Shown: positions 35,548 through 45,311, counted from the stretch's first letter. The stretch: 64,000 nucleotides of DNA from Sphingomonas sp. (GCA_003248865.1 QFPK01000018.1:1-64000); one strand, 5' to 3'. The notes: generated from the letters alone by a model not told the origin. Made by a program: numbers and translations.

Positions 35548-36339
35548 ATGCTCCTGATCCTTGGACAAGGCTATTCCGGCACATTCATCGCGCGGGCGGC
35601 GCGCACCGCCGGATATGAGGTGCTGGGCGTTCGGCGACAGAGTGGCGAGGGGCTGATCGCCTTCGACGACCCGGCGCTGCCCGACGTTGTCGCCACTGCC
35701 ACCCACATTGTTTCCGCCATCCCGCCCGATACGGCCGGTGCGGACCCCGTGCTCGACCGCTTCGGCGCGCAACTGGCACAGCATGACGGGTGGCTCGGCT
35801 ATCTGTCGTCGGCAGGTGTCTATGGCGATACCGGCGGGGCCTGGGTGGACGAATCGGCGGCCATCGGGGGCGGCAGGCGGATATCGCGCACGGACGCTGA
35901 CCTCCGATGGCAGGCGCTGGGTGCCGCCATCTTCCGCCTTCCCGGAATCTACGGCCCCGGCCGCTCCGTGCTGGAGCAGTTGCATGCCGGCGCTGCGCGG
36001 CGCATCGACCGCCCCGGCCATCGCCGCAGCCGAATCCATGTGGAGGATGTTGCCGGCGCGGTAACGGCGGCTGCGAACAGACGTGTCACCGGTATCTTCA
36101 ACGTGACGGACGAGCTGCCGGCCGAGCCGCGCCATGTGACGGAATTCGCCTGCCGGCTGCTCGGCGCGCCGCTTCCGCCGCTGGTGACACCGGAGCATCC
36201 CAGCCTGTCCCCCACGGCGCGCGCCTTCTGGACCGAGCAGCGCTGCCTGAGCGGGCGACGGCTGGGGCGCGAAACGGGCTATCGCCTGCGCCACCCGGAT
36301 TATAAGGCTGGGCTGAGAGCGATCTTCGAAGGGCGATGA
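35548..36339 (+). CDS. NAD(P)-binding epimerase-like protein (YeeZ-type)
   Basis: The 263-residue Rossmann protein has the dinucleotide-binding GQGYSG at its N-terminus, the VSAIPPD loop, LSSAGVYGDTGG and RLPGIYGPGR, matching the atypical short-chain dehydrogenase YeeZ group. The Tyr-x-x-x-Lys pair of classical enzymes is not obvious. Substrate unknown. The stop abuts the EVE-domain gene (TGAATG), so the two are likely co-translated. Confidence 0.8.
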   Translation: MLLILGQGYSGTFIARAARTAGYEVLGVRRQSGEGLIAFDDPALPDVVATATHIVSAIPPDTAGADPVLDRFGAQLAQHDGWLGYLSSAGVYGDTGGAWVDESAAIGGGRRISRTDADLRWQALGAAIFRLPGIYGPGRSVLEQLHAGAARRIDRPGHRRSRIHVEDVAGAVTAAANRRVTGIFNVTDELPAEPRHVTEFACRLLGAPLPPLVTPEHPSLSPTARAFWTEQRCLSGRRLGRETGYRLRHPDYKAGLRAIFEGR

Positions 36340-36747
36340 ATGACCAACCGCTGGCTGCTGAAATCCGAACCCGACGTCTATAGCTGGGACGATCTGGTGA
36401 AAGAGGGCGAGACGGTATGGAACGGCGTGCGCAACAATGCCGCGCGGCTGAACCTGCGCGCGATGAAGGCGGGGGACGAGGCCCTCTTCTACCACAGCAA
36501 CATCGGCAAGGAGATCGTCGGCATCGCCCGGATCAGCCGGGAGGGCTATCCGGACCCGACCGACGAGAGCGGGCAATGGGTGGCCGTTTCGGTGCAGCCG
36601 GTGCGCAAGCTGGCGCGGCCGGTGACGCTGGCGGAAATGAAGGCGGACGCCGAACTGGCCGAGTTCCAGCTGATCCGCCAGTCCCGCCTCTCCGTCGTGC
36701 CCGTGCGCGAGGCGGAGTGGGCGCATATCCTCAAGCTGGCCGGGTAG
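36340..36747 (+). CDS. EVE domain-containing protein
   Basis: The 135-residue protein is a single EVE domain of the PUA-like fold: WLLKSEPDVYSWDDL at the N-terminus, VWNGVRNNAARLNLR, and EALFYHSNIGKEIVGIARI. EVE domains read modified bases in DNA or RNA. The domain is close to the thymocyte nuclear protein 1 group. It begins directly after the epimerase stop. Its last 17 bp overlap the end of the convergent DUF454 gene. Confidence 0.9.
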   Translation: MTNRWLLKSEPDVYSWDDLVKEGETVWNGVRNNAARLNLRAMKAGDEALFYHSNIGKEIVGIARISREGYPDPTDESGQWVAVSVQPVRKLARPVTLAEMKADAELAEFQLIRQSRLSVVPVREAEWAHILKLAG

Positions 36748-37192
36748 CGATCCACAGCGCGATGGCGGCCATCACGGCCGCGACGCCCAGCGCGACCATG
36801 GGCTGCGGCCGGGCCGCCAGCAGGAAGATGCCGTAGCCGGCCGCGATTCCGCCGCAGGCGAACAGCTTGCCCTTCAGCGGGATCGCGCCGCGTGCGCGCC
36901 AATCCTTCACGACCGGGCCGAAGCGGGGATGGTTCAGGATCCGCGCCTCCAGCTTCGGCGAGGAGCGGGCGAAGCAGCCCGCCGCCAGAATCAGGAAGAT
37001 GGTGGTAGGCATCAGCGGCAGGATCGCGCCGATGATGCCCAGAGCCACAAAGCCAACCCCCGCCGCCAGCCACAAGGGCCGGGCGAGACCGCCAGGCGTC
37101 GGCGTTTCCGGCGGGGGCGGTTCCGCCGTCAGTGGCTGTGCTGCCCGGCGTTGGTCCAGCCTGCGCCGGAATCCCCATGGGCACCCACCCAC
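36731..37192 (-). CDS. DUF454 (YbaN) family inner-membrane protein
   Basis: The domain is clear: GIIGAILPLMPTTIFLILAAGCFARSSPKLE followed by NHPRFGPVVKDW and two more hydrophobic segments match YbaN/DUF454. The start is not clear. No ATG lies between the upstream gene stop and the domain, and the only candidates are GTG 37192 or TTG 37195. Both overlap the end of the 1082-aa amidohydrolase gene by about 64 bp and lack a ribosome-binding site. A non-standard start around 37140 is possible. Function unknown. Confidence 0.75.
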   Translation of the reverse strand: MGGCPWGFRRRLDQRRAAQPLTAEPPPPETPTPGGLARPLWLAAGVGFVALGIIGAILPLMPTTIFLILAAGCFARSSPKLEARILNHPRFGPVVKDWRARGAIPLKGKLFACGGIAAGYGIFLLAARPQPMVALGVAAVMAAIALWIATRPA

Positions 37193-40100
37193 CAATGGGC
37201 CGGCCGCTTCACCTTCACTGGCGCCACCTCGTCCATGCTGGCGGCATCGTAGAGCCGGCCGCCCAGCATCACCTGCACCACCTTTTCTGAATTGCGGATG
37301 TCCGCGCTGGGGTCGGCATCCAGCACAATCAGGTCGGCGAGCTTGCCCGGCTCAAGAGAGCCGATGTCCTTCGCCATGCCCAGCGACTGCGCGGGCACGA
37401 TGGTGCCGGCGCGCAGCGCCTCCACCGGCGTGAAGCCGCCCTTCACATAGCTCCACAATTCCCAATGGGCAGCGATCCCCGGCTGCTGGCCGTGCGCGCC
37501 GATGGAGACCAGACGGCCCAGCGCCGCCACCCGCTTCGCTTCGCGGGCGGTGATGCCGTCGAAATACTGGTCTTCCGGCGCAATCACGCGGCGGATGCTC
37601 TCAGCCAGCACGCCCGGGGGGGTGTGCGCCTTCAAAAGCGGCTGTTCGAAGATGTTGGTGTGGGCGCGCCAATAGGGATCCGCGCCCTGCCCGCCGAAGC
37701 TGACCACCAGCGTGGGGGTGTAGTTGACATTGGTGCCGCCCCACAGCTGCAGCACATCATCGTAGAAATATTCCAGCGGCAGATTGTGCTCCATCGTGGA
37801 ATTGCCGTCGACGATGTGGGTGATGCCCAGCCCGAACAGCGAGCCGCCTTCGGCGACCACCTGCATGCCTTCGCGCCGCCCGGCCTCGATCACCTGCTGG
37901 CGCTGCTCGCGCCGGGGCTGGTTGTAATTCTTGATCGAGAGCGCGCCCGAGGCCTTCAGCCGCCGGACATGGTTCAGCGCATCGTCCAGGCTGTTCACCT
38001 CCGCGAACACCCGCGCCGACTTGGCGCCATAGACGATCTCTCCGGTGGAGAAGATGCGGGGGCTGAGGAACTGCCCGGTCTGCTGATATTCCTTGGCGGC
38101 GAAGATCTCGCTGCCCCGGTTGGAGGGGTCGTGAATGGTGGTGGTGCCCAGCGCGAGCGCCTGCACCTGCACCCAGTTCTGCTGCGGCACCAGATCGCCG
38201 CTGCCCATCGGCCCATGGGCATGGGCATCCACCAGACCGGGCATGATCGTCTTGCCCGTTGCATCGATGCGGGTAGCGCCCGCCGGAATCTCGGTAGAGG
38301 CGCGTGGGCCGACGCTGACGATGCGGTCGCCGCGGATCACGACCACGCCGTCTTCCACCACGCCCGCGCCGTCGCCCGTCATCGTCAGCAGCTTCGCGCC
38401 GACCAGCGCGATGGTGCCGGCAGGCTTGCTGGCCGCCACGTCCATCGACATGGACAGGCCCGTGGTCGGTGCCGCGAATTTCGGCGCGTCCTTGGCGACC
38501 GGTGCGCTGGCGAACAGTTGCGCCTTCTCAGCGCGGAAGAAGGTCGCCCCGTCGCTCCAGGTCAGGGTGCGGCCGTCTGCCGACCAGCCGATATAGTCTG
38601 CGCCGCCCACGCTGGCGCGCACCACCGGCATCGCGGTGGCGCGGGCGTCTGCGGGCACTTCCTGCGGCCCGGGCAGCAGCGGCATGGCGAAGGCTTCGTA
38701 ATTCTGCCGGAACGACAGCGCCTGCCCGTCCGGCGAGACGCGGAAGTCGGTCGACATCTCGCCCGAAGCGTGAGTGCGCCGCGCTTCGCCGTTCAGATCC
38801 ATCGAGACGAGCGTCTGCTTGCCCGAGGCCGAGCCGTTGGCGAAGATACGGTCGTTCGCGGCGCCGAAGTGCGGTGCGTTGAAGCCGCCCGCCACCTTCA
38901 CCGGATCGCCGCCGCCGACAGCCACCCGCCAGATGCCGGCATCATCCACGCCCCAGCCGGGCACCAGCCCGCCGCTGTTGCGCACTTCATAGGCGAGCGT
39001 CCTGCCATCCGGCGAGAAGGCGAGACGGCCGTAATGGCCTGCAGTCGCCACCAGATCGCGGCCCGCGCCGCCGCCGGATCCCGTCAGCCGGATGGTGCCC
39101 AGCCCTTCGTCCGTCCAGCGCACATAGGCGATCTGGCGCCCGTCCCTCGACCAGGTGGGGAACAGCTCGCGCGCGCTGTCGTTGCCGCCCGTCAGGCGGC
39201 GTGCTGCGCCGCCCGCTGCGGGCTTGAGCCAAATTTTGCCGAGGCTTTCGAACAGCAGGGTGCGGCCGTCTGGCGAGAGGCTGGCGAAGCGCACCATCTT
39301 CGTCGTGAACCGATCCGGCGCCACGTCGATCACGGGATGCGTCGCCGGGATCACCTGCCGGCTGTCCGCCACGCGGAAGGGGATGGTCTGCACCGCGCCG
39401 CCGCTGGCCGACACCCGGTTGATATGCCCCTTGGCCCAGAAGACGACCGATTTGCTGTCCGGCGTCCAGGCCATGTTGGGATACACGCCCGTCACCGCCC
39501 AGGTTTCCTGCATGTCCTTGTCGAACCCGGCCGCCAGCCGCGTTTCGCGGCCCGTCTTCAGGTCGCGCACGAACAGGCTGCTGCTGGTCGCTTCCCGGCG
39601 GATGAAGGCGATGCGCGTGCCGTCTGGCGAGGGCGTCGGCCGCACCGCGCCGCCGGGCGCCGAAATCGCGTTCGAAACCTCGCCGGTGGCGATGTTGAGC
39701 CGGTCGATCGCGAACAGTTCGCCGTTCGAATCCTGCGCATATTCGAAGATCGGGCCCGGCGAGGCGTTGCGGGTGAAATAGATGGTCTTGCCGTCGGGCG
39801 CGAAGATCGGCTCCCCGATCTCCTTCTGGAACTGCTCGCTGGGCCGCTTCACCAGCAGTTGGCCTGCCCCGCCGCTGACATGCCACATCCAGATCTCGCC
39901 GGTGCCGAGCGAGCGCTGGGTGCTGAAATGCTTCTTCGCCACGATGAACTGGCCGTCCGGCGACCAGCTGGGCTGATAGACGAGGCGGAAATCCTCCTTC
40001 GTGACCTGCCGCTTGTCGCTGCCGTCGGCGTTCATCACCCAGATATTGTCGCCGCCGCCGCGATCCGACGTGAAGGCGATGCGCTTGCCGTCCGGCGAGA

Positions 40101-40377
40101 AGCGCGGCTGCACTTCCCAGGCCAGCCCCTCTGCAATGCGCGTGGCGGTGCCGCCGCCGATGGGGAGCAGATAGATGTCGCCGAGCAGGGAGAAGGCGAT
40201 GCGGCTGCCATCCGGCGATACGTCGATGTCGAGCCAGCTGCCTTCGCTGACGTCGATCTTCACATCCTTCAGCTGGGCGCCGCCGCCGGTGTTCACGTCC
40301 CACTTGGGCTTTTCAGCAGCCTGCGCCCACAACGGACTCGAAAGGCCCAGAACCAGCGCGCCCAGCAGTTTCTTCAT
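37129..40377 (-). CDS. TolB-like beta-propeller/amidohydrolase fusion protein, secreted
   Basis: This 1082-residue secreted protein (signal peptide ending about AQAAE) has two parts. Residues about 30-640 carry many PD40/TolB-type propeller repeats, seen as recurring SPDGxxIAF motifs. Residues about 660-1060 form an amidohydrolase barrel: VDAHAHG with the HxH metal pair, STMEHN, and GAHGQQ late in the barrel. A canonical TD motif after the last strand is not obvious. Propeller-amidohydrolase fusions are known in sphingomonads and relatives and are presumed periplasmic peptidases. ATG 40377 follows GGGAG; TTG 40380 directly precedes it. Confidence 0.88.
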   Translation of the reverse strand: MKKLLGALVLGLSSPLWAQAAEKPKWDVNTGGGAQLKDVKIDVSEGSWLDIDVSPDGSRIAFSLLGDIYLLPIGGGTATRIAEGLAWEVQPRFSPDGKRIAFTSDRGGGDNIWVMNADGSDKRQVTKEDFRLVYQPSWSPDGQFIVAKKHFSTQRSLGTGEIWMWHVSGGAGQLLVKRPSEQFQKEIGEPIFAPDGKTIYFTRNASPGPIFEYAQDSNGELFAIDRLNIATGEVSNAISAPGGAVRPTPSPDGTRIAFIRREATSSSLFVRDLKTGRETRLAAGFDKDMQETWAVTGVYPNMAWTPDSKSVVFWAKGHINRVSASGGAVQTIPFRVADSRQVIPATHPVIDVAPDRFTTKMVRFASLSPDGRTLLFESLGKIWLKPAAGGAARRLTGGNDSARELFPTWSRDGRQIAYVRWTDEGLGTIRLTGSGGGAGRDLVATAGHYGRLAFSPDGRTLAYEVRNSGGLVPGWGVDDAGIWRVAVGGGDPVKVAGGFNAPHFGAANDRIFANGSASGKQTLVSMDLNGEARRTHASGEMSTDFRVSPDGQALSFRQNYEAFAMPLLPGPQEVPADARATAMPVVRASVGGADYIGWSADGRTLTWSDGATFFRAEKAQLFASAPVAKDAPKFAAPTTGLSMSMDVAASKPAGTIALVGAKLLTMTGDGAGVVEDGVVVIRGDRIVSVGPRASTEIPAGATRIDATGKTIMPGLVDAHAHGPMGSGDLVPQQNWVQVQALALGTTTIHDPSNRGSEIFAAKEYQQTGQFLSPRIFSTGEIVYGAKSARVFAEVNSLDDALNHVRRLKASGALSIKNYNQPRREQRQQVIEAGRREGMQVVAEGGSLFGLGITHIVDGNSTMEHNLPLEYFYDDVLQLWGGTNVNYTPTLVVSFGGQGADPYWRAHTNIFEQPLLKAHTPPGVLAESIRRVIAPEDQYFDGITAREAKRVAALGRLVSIGAHGQQPGIAAHWELWSYVKGGFTPVEALRAGTIVPAQSLGMAKDIGSLEPGKLADLIVLDADPSADIRNSEKVVQVMLGGRLYDAASMDEVAPVKVKRPAHWWVGAHGDSGAGWTNAGQHSH

Positions 40378-40474
40378 CAAATGCTCCCGATTTCGGATTC
40401 GTATACGAAACCCTAGAAGCAGGAAGCGGTCAGGCCAAGCCCGGTTGCGTGGGCGTTATTGGGGTGGGTGGGGG

Positions 40475-40820
40475 TTTTTGCCTCCGGCGGGCAGGGAAAT
40501 GATTTCCCTGCACCCTCGACATTGGCGTTGTGCGCTACTCTGATGTTGCGCATGATAAGAAACTCGATTGCCTGCGGCGCCAGATTGCACTCTCCCCGTG
40601 CTAGGGGAGAGCTGGATGGGGGATGATCCCGGGGCTCAGTCATTGCGCTTTCGCGTCGGGGGCTTCGACAAACTCAGCCTGAGCGGGGGAGGGGTGGCGG
40701 CGCAACACACTCGCGCCGCAGGCAATCGACCCCTGCCTTCAGCCCAGTTCACCGATCACCCTGAAAACGGGGGTGCAGGGGCGTCACGCCCATGCCGGGG
40801 TGAAGGGGCAGAGCCCCTTC
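40475..40820 (-). repeat. Composite palindrome, copy R4 (complete, with an insert)
   Basis: Read on the minus strand it begins 7 bp past the scoB stop with GAAGGGGC-TCT-GCCCCTTC (40802-40820), then a 10-bp palindrome with one mismatch centred on 40785 (40775-40795). The central palindrome has 17-bp arms (40564-40580 and 40713-40729) separated by 132 nt instead of about 10. The conserved linker with CTACTCTGATGT and the terminal palindrome GCAGGGAAAT-G-ATTTCCCTGC (40491-40511) follow. This is the one complete copy not between convergent genes. Confidence 0.8.
40581..40712. repeat. Secondary repeat inserted in the loop of copy R4
   Basis: These 132 bp sit exactly in the apical loop of the central palindrome. 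They contain a hairpin CTCTCCCC-GTGCTA-GGGGAGAG (40590-40611) and a GCTTCGACAAACTCAGCCTG segment (from 40662). The latter resembles the TTCGACAAGCTCAG-type repeats scattered through many alphaproteobacterial genomes. A repeat-in-repeat insertion is the simplest reading. Confidence 0.6.
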
Positions 40821-40827
40821 GATAACC

Positions 40828-41463
<636 letters not shown>

Positions 41464-41464
41464 T

Positions 41465-42172
41465 TTATGCCGCCTCCCGCTTGCGGACGGTGCGCTGTTC
41501 GATGCGCTTTTCGAATTGCCCCACGAATACCCGCTGCACGAAGACGCTAGGGGTGTGGATCAGGTCCGGGTCGAGCGCGCCGTCTTCCACGATCTCTTCG
41601 ACTTCAGCCACCGTCACCTTGCCGGCCGTGGCGGCCATCGGGTTGAAGTTGCGCGCCGTCTTGCGGAACACGAGGTTGCCGAAACGGTCCGCCTTCCAGG
41701 CCTTCACGATGGCGAGGTCGCCGACGATCCCGCGCTCCATGATGAAGGTTTCGCCGTCGAAGTCCTTATGCTCCTTGCCCTCGGCCACCAGCGTGCCGAC
41801 GCCGGTGCGGGTGTAGAAGCCGGGGATGCCCGCGCCGCCGGCGCGCATGCGTTCGGCCAGCGTGCCCTGCGGGCAGAATTCCAGCTCCAGTTCGCCCGAC
41901 AGATATTGCCGCTCGAACTCCTTGTTCTCCCCCACGTAAGAGGAGATCATCTTCTTCACCTGCCGGGTTTCCAGCAGCAGGCCGAGGCCGAAGCCGTCCA
42001 CGCCCGCATTGTTGGACACCACCGTCAGCCCCTTCACGCCCGCGGCGCGGATGGCGGCGATGGAGTTTTCCGGAATGCCGCACAGGCCGAAGCCCCCCGA
42101 CACAATCGTCATGCCGTCGAACAGCAGCCCATCCAGGGCCGAGGCGGCGTTGCTGAAGACCTTGTTGGCCAC
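41465..42172 (-). CDS. scoA: 3-oxoacid CoA-transferase subunit A
   Basis: The 235-residue alpha subunit shows the CoA-binding signature GGFGLCGIPENSI and SNNAGVDGFGLG of family I CoA-transferases. The start is GTG 42172 behind a strong GGGAGGACGC ribosome-binding site. It leads the two-gene operon and is divergent from the histidine phosphatase gene. The 101-bp divergent gap carries a small palindrome CTCGA-GTTAT-TCGAG (near 42211) that could be an operator. Confidence 0.93.
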   Translation of the reverse strand: MANKVFSNAASALDGLLFDGMTIVSGGFGLCGIPENSIAAIRAAGVKGLTVVSNNAGVDGFGLGLLLETRQVKKMISSYVGENKEFERQYLSGELELEFCPQGTLAERMRAGGAGIPGFYTRTGVGTLVAEGKEHKDFDGETFIMERGIVGDLAIVKAWKADRFGNLVFRKTARNFNPMAATAGKVTVAEVEEIVEDGALDPDLIHTPSVFVQRVFVGQFEKRIEQRTVRKREAA

Positions 42173-42273
42173 GCGTCCTCCCAGAAGTTGAAACCTGATT
42201 CGGTTCTCGAGTTATTCGAGGCTCCCTAATCAATGTCTTGACCCTGGTCTAGCGGCAAGCTTTGCGGCTTTCC

Positions 42274-42918
42274 ATGTCCATCATTGCCCCTCAGCCGCTG
42301 TATCTCGCCCGCCATGCCGAAACGGTGTTCAACCGCCACCGCCGGATGCAGGGCAATGACGCCCATACGCCCCTGACACGGGACGGCATCGCGCAGGCGG
42401 AAGCCATGGGTGAGGCGCTGGCCCGGCATTTCGGCGGCAATGGCGAGGCCGTGCCGCAAATCTGGGTCTCACCTGCCGGCCGCACCCTGCAGACCGCTGC
42501 AATCGTCGCCGAGCATCTGGGCGTGCCCTTTTTCGAGATCCGGCCCGACAGGCGCCTGCGCGAGATCGAGGTGGGGCGCTGGACCGGGCGGGACTATGCC
42601 CAGATCATCGCCGAGGAGGGCGAGATCCTGGATCATGAGCATCGGCTGTTCCGCATGCCCATTCCGGACGGCGAACATTATGCCGACATCGCCGAGCGGC
42701 TGGCCGATTGGCTGGGCGATGCGGGGGAGGCCCCTGCCCTTGTGATCAGCCATGGCATGACGGCGCGGGTGCTGCGCGGGCTGCTGGCCGGCGGGCGGCC
42801 CTATCATGGCATCCCGATCGCCGCAGACGTGCCGCAGGGCACGGTGATGCGGATTGCGGGCGGTGCGGAAGAGCCGCTGCATCTGGGCAGCGGGAGTTCC
42901 GGCCCCCGCGCCGCCTAG
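42274..42918 (+). CDS. Histidine phosphatase family protein
   Basis: The 214-residue protein has the phosphoglycerate mutase-like fold: catalytic LARHAETVFN (RHG-type motif with A in place of G), a WVSPAGRTLQTA arginine motif, the acid in LREIEVGRW, and the second catalytic His in VISHGMTARV. It probably hydrolyses a phosphate ester; substrate unknown. ATG 42274 is preferred over the in-frame TTG 42262. Confidence 0.88.
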   Translation: MSIIAPQPLYLARHAETVFNRHRRMQGNDAHTPLTRDGIAQAEAMGEALARHFGGNGEAVPQIWVSPAGRTLQTAAIVAEHLGVPFFEIRPDRRLREIEVGRWTGRDYAQIIAEEGEILDHEHRLFRMPIPDGEHYADIAERLADWLGDAGEAPALVISHGMTARVLRGLLAGGRPYHGIPIAADVPQGTVMRIAGGAEEPLHLGSGSSGPRAA

Positions 42919-43238
42919 ACATCGGGGTTTGAGGTTTCGGCTGCCGACAGAGCCAAGGAAATGATTTCCGTGCCCCCTGTCACCTTGCATTGAGTGCCAC
43001 TCCGGCGGTTCCTCCGCCCTGTCCGGCTTCGGGGCGAAGTGCATGGCCTCTTCCCGCAACTCCAACTTGAAGTGTCGAAAAGTTTTACACATTATTCAAC
43101 TATGTATGAAACCGAATTTCATTTCCCCGTTTCAACTAAATATGTTGGCTGAATCAAGTTTTCTGGCACATTTTATGCACGCCTTGTCTCATTGAATATT
43201 AGACCATGCGAAGATGGCTTGGGGAAGGAGTGGCGGCA
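42919..43238. other. Intergenic gap with decayed repeat R8 and AT-rich upstream region
   Basis: The left part holds a degenerate terminal palindrome of the composite family (CAAGGAAAT-G-ATTTCCGTG, 42954-42972) followed by a faded linker. The right part (43070-43200) is AT-rich and probably carries the promoter of the PEP-CTERM-like gene, although I cannot place -35 and -10 boxes with confidence. No gene is seen. Confidence 0.5.
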
Positions 43239-43889
43239 ATGATCCGGTCTCTCTTGATTTCGTGCGCCTTGTTAACGGCCACATCGGCCGGGGCCGTTGT
43301 ACCCATCTATGGATCCATCGGCACGCCGAACAATGCGGTGCCATTGGCCTACAATATCTTCACGGCGTCTTCGACGGGCAGCATCTATGCCTGGTTCATG
43401 GGCAAGAACGCCCAATACACCAGTGTTCTGTCGCTGAAGGTGAATGGTGTGACGACGCCTTACAGCCCGATCTTCGACAACCAGACCACGGTGCCGGGCA
43501 CCTCTGCCCTGCTGGGTATGGTGAGTGCCGGCGACACGCTGGAGTTCATCCTGACGGTGCTGGCGCCGCCGGCAGTCGCCGGCAACATATTCTCGTCAAC
43601 GCCCGCGAACAACGCGGACAAGCAGAACCATATTTTCCGCTCGGCCTATGGCGGCGGGGATTTCGGCATTCCGCTGGGAAGCTACACCTACATCGGGTTC
43701 GAGGACATCAAAGGGAAGTATGACGGCGTGCACGGCAACGATTGGGATTATGATGATCACCGCTTTGCCTTCAGCAACATCGCCAAATTCAAGACAGTGG
43801 TGCCGGAGCCGGCCAGCTGGGTGATGATGATTGCGGGGTTCGGCCTGGTGGGCGGCATGATGCGGCGCCGGGCGCAACGCGCCCTTTAA
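43239..43889 (+). CDS. PEPxxWA-CTERM-type sorting-domain protein
   Basis: The 216-residue secreted protein has a signal peptide (about residues 1-19, cleaved near SAGA) and ends with the tripartite sorting tail PEPASWVMMIAGFGLVGG followed by MRRRAQ. This is the sphingomonad PEPxxWA-CTERM signal, recognised by an exosortase-like system and associated with exopolysaccharide export. The body is beta-rich with DDH near the C-terminal third. ATG 43239 has GGGGAAGGAG upstream, better than ATG 43206. No exosortase gene is in the window. Confidence 0.85.
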   Translation: MIRSLLISCALLTATSAGAVVPIYGSIGTPNNAVPLAYNIFTASSTGSIYAWFMGKNAQYTSVLSLKVNGVTTPYSPIFDNQTTVPGTSALLGMVSAGDTLEFILTVLAPPAVAGNIFSSTPANNADKQNHIFRSAYGGGDFGIPLGSYTYIGFEDIKGKYDGVHGNDWDYDDHRFAFSNIAKFKTVVPEPASWVMMIAGFGLVGGMMRRRAQRAL

Positions 43890-43929
43890 CCGGAACGGCG
43901 CAGCACGCCCTGTGATCAACCGGGCGGGA

Positions 43930-44001
43930 TCACCAGCCGACAGGCGGAGTCGTCAGGATCGTCAGCCCGATCAGGCTGGAAAAGAACAGCAGCTTGAACA
44001 T
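43930..44001 (-). CDS. Small hydrophobic peptide, 23 aa
   Basis: This short frame encodes a 23-residue peptide: a positively charged start (MFK), a hydrophobic stretch (LLFFSSLIGLTILTT) and a PPVGW end. The case for expression is the strong ribosome-binding site GAGGGAAGG 8 bp before the ATG, in a gap otherwise free of genes. It ends 40 bp from the convergent PEP-CTERM-like gene. Family unknown. Confidence 0.45.
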   Translation of the reverse strand: MFKLLFFSSLIGLTILTTPPVGW

Positions 44002-44114
44002 GAATGTCGCCTTCCCTCGGCGTTTCCTGCATCCGGGCGCCGGAAATGGCGAGTGAATCAGTGTAAAACCCCGCGCTTCGCTTTTGCTGACATTTGCGCT
44101 ATGGGGCGCGCCTC

Positions 44115-45311
44115 ATGGACACCAACCTGATGCCCATTGCGGGTGCGGCCGACCCTGTCGCCGTGCCGCGCACCCTTGTTCCCCGGCCGGATGGGCTGCG
44201 GGATCTCGTCGGCCTGTCCAAAGCGCAGATCGTGGATGCGCTGGTGGAATCGGGGCTGGTGGAACCGAAGCCGGCGAAGATGCGCGCGAAGCAGATCTGG
44301 AGCTGGATCTACAACCGCGGCGCCACCGATTTCGCGCAGATGTCGGACCTGTCGAAGCCACTTCGCGAGGCGCTGGCGACGCAGTTCGTGGTGGGGCGGC
44401 CCGAAGTAGTGGAGGCCCATGTCTCCAGCGACGGCACGCGCAAATGGCTGCTGCGCTCGGCGGGTGAAGAGTATGAGATGGTGTTCATTCCCGATGCGGA
44501 TCGGGGGACATTATGCGTTTCGTCTCAGGTGGGTTGCACGCTGAACTGCCGCTTCTGCTTCACCGGCACGATGAAGCTGGTGCGCAACCTGACCCCGGCC
44601 GAAATCGTGGGGCAGGTAATGCTGGCGCGGGATTCGCTGGGCGAATGGCCTTCGCAACCCGACGGCCGGCTGCTGACCAACATCGTGATGATGGGCATGG
44701 GCGAGCCGCTCTATAATTTCGATGCCGTTCGCGACGCGCTGAAGATCGTGATGGACGGCGACGGGCTGGCGCTTTCCAAGCGGCGCATCACGCTGTCGAC
44801 CTCCGGTGTGGTGCCGATGATGGCGCGCGCCGGGGAAGAGATCGGCGTGAATCTGGCGGTGAGCCTGCACGCCGTCACCAAGGAAGTCCGCGACGAGATC
44901 GTGCCGCTGAACCGCAAATATGGCATTCCGGAACTGCTGGAAGCCTGCGCGGCCTATCCGGGCGCCAACAATGCACGGCGCATCACCTTCGAATATGTGA
45001 TGCTGAAGGGCAAGAACGACCGGGACGAGGACGCCCATGAGCTGGTGCGGCTGATCAAGCAGTATCGGCTGCCCGCCAAGGTGAACCTGATCCCCTGGAA
45101 CCCCTGGCCGGGCGCCGCCTATGAGACGTCTGACGAGGCGCAGGTGCAGCGCTTTTCGGACATCGTGTACCGGGCGGGGATTTCCGCCCCGGTACGCCGG
45201 CCGCGCGGGCGGGACATCATGGCCGCCTGCGGCCAGCTGAAGAGCACATCGGTGAAGCTGAGCCGCGCCGAGCTGGACCGGCTGGCAGAGGAGAAGCAGG
45301 CCGCCCTATGA
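44115..45311 (+). CDS. rlmN: 23S rRNA (adenine2503-C2)/tRNA methyltransferase RlmN
   Basis: The 398-residue radical SAM enzyme methylates C2 of A2503 in 23S rRNA and A37 in some tRNAs. The [4Fe-4S] cluster motif CTLNCRFC, the SQVGC loop, MGMGEPLYNFD, SLHAVT, and the C-terminal RGRDIMAACGQL with the catalytic cysteine are all present. ATG 44115 is preferred over ATG 44094. Its stop overlaps the small lipoprotein gene by 4 bp. Confidence 0.96.
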   Translation: MDTNLMPIAGAADPVAVPRTLVPRPDGLRDLVGLSKAQIVDALVESGLVEPKPAKMRAKQIWSWIYNRGATDFAQMSDLSKPLREALATQFVVGRPEVVEAHVSSDGTRKWLLRSAGEEYEMVFIPDADRGTLCVSSQVGCTLNCRFCFTGTMKLVRNLTPAEIVGQVMLARDSLGEWPSQPDGRLLTNIVMMGMGEPLYNFDAVRDALKIVMDGDGLALSKRRITLSTSGVVPMMARAGEEIGVNLAVSLHAVTKEVRDEIVPLNRKYGIPELLEACAAYPGANNARRITFEYVMLKGKNDRDEDAHELVRLIKQYRLPAKVNLIPWNPWPGAAYETSDEAQVQRFSDIVYRAGISAPVRRPRGRDIMAACGQLKSTSVKLSRAELDRLAEEKQAAL

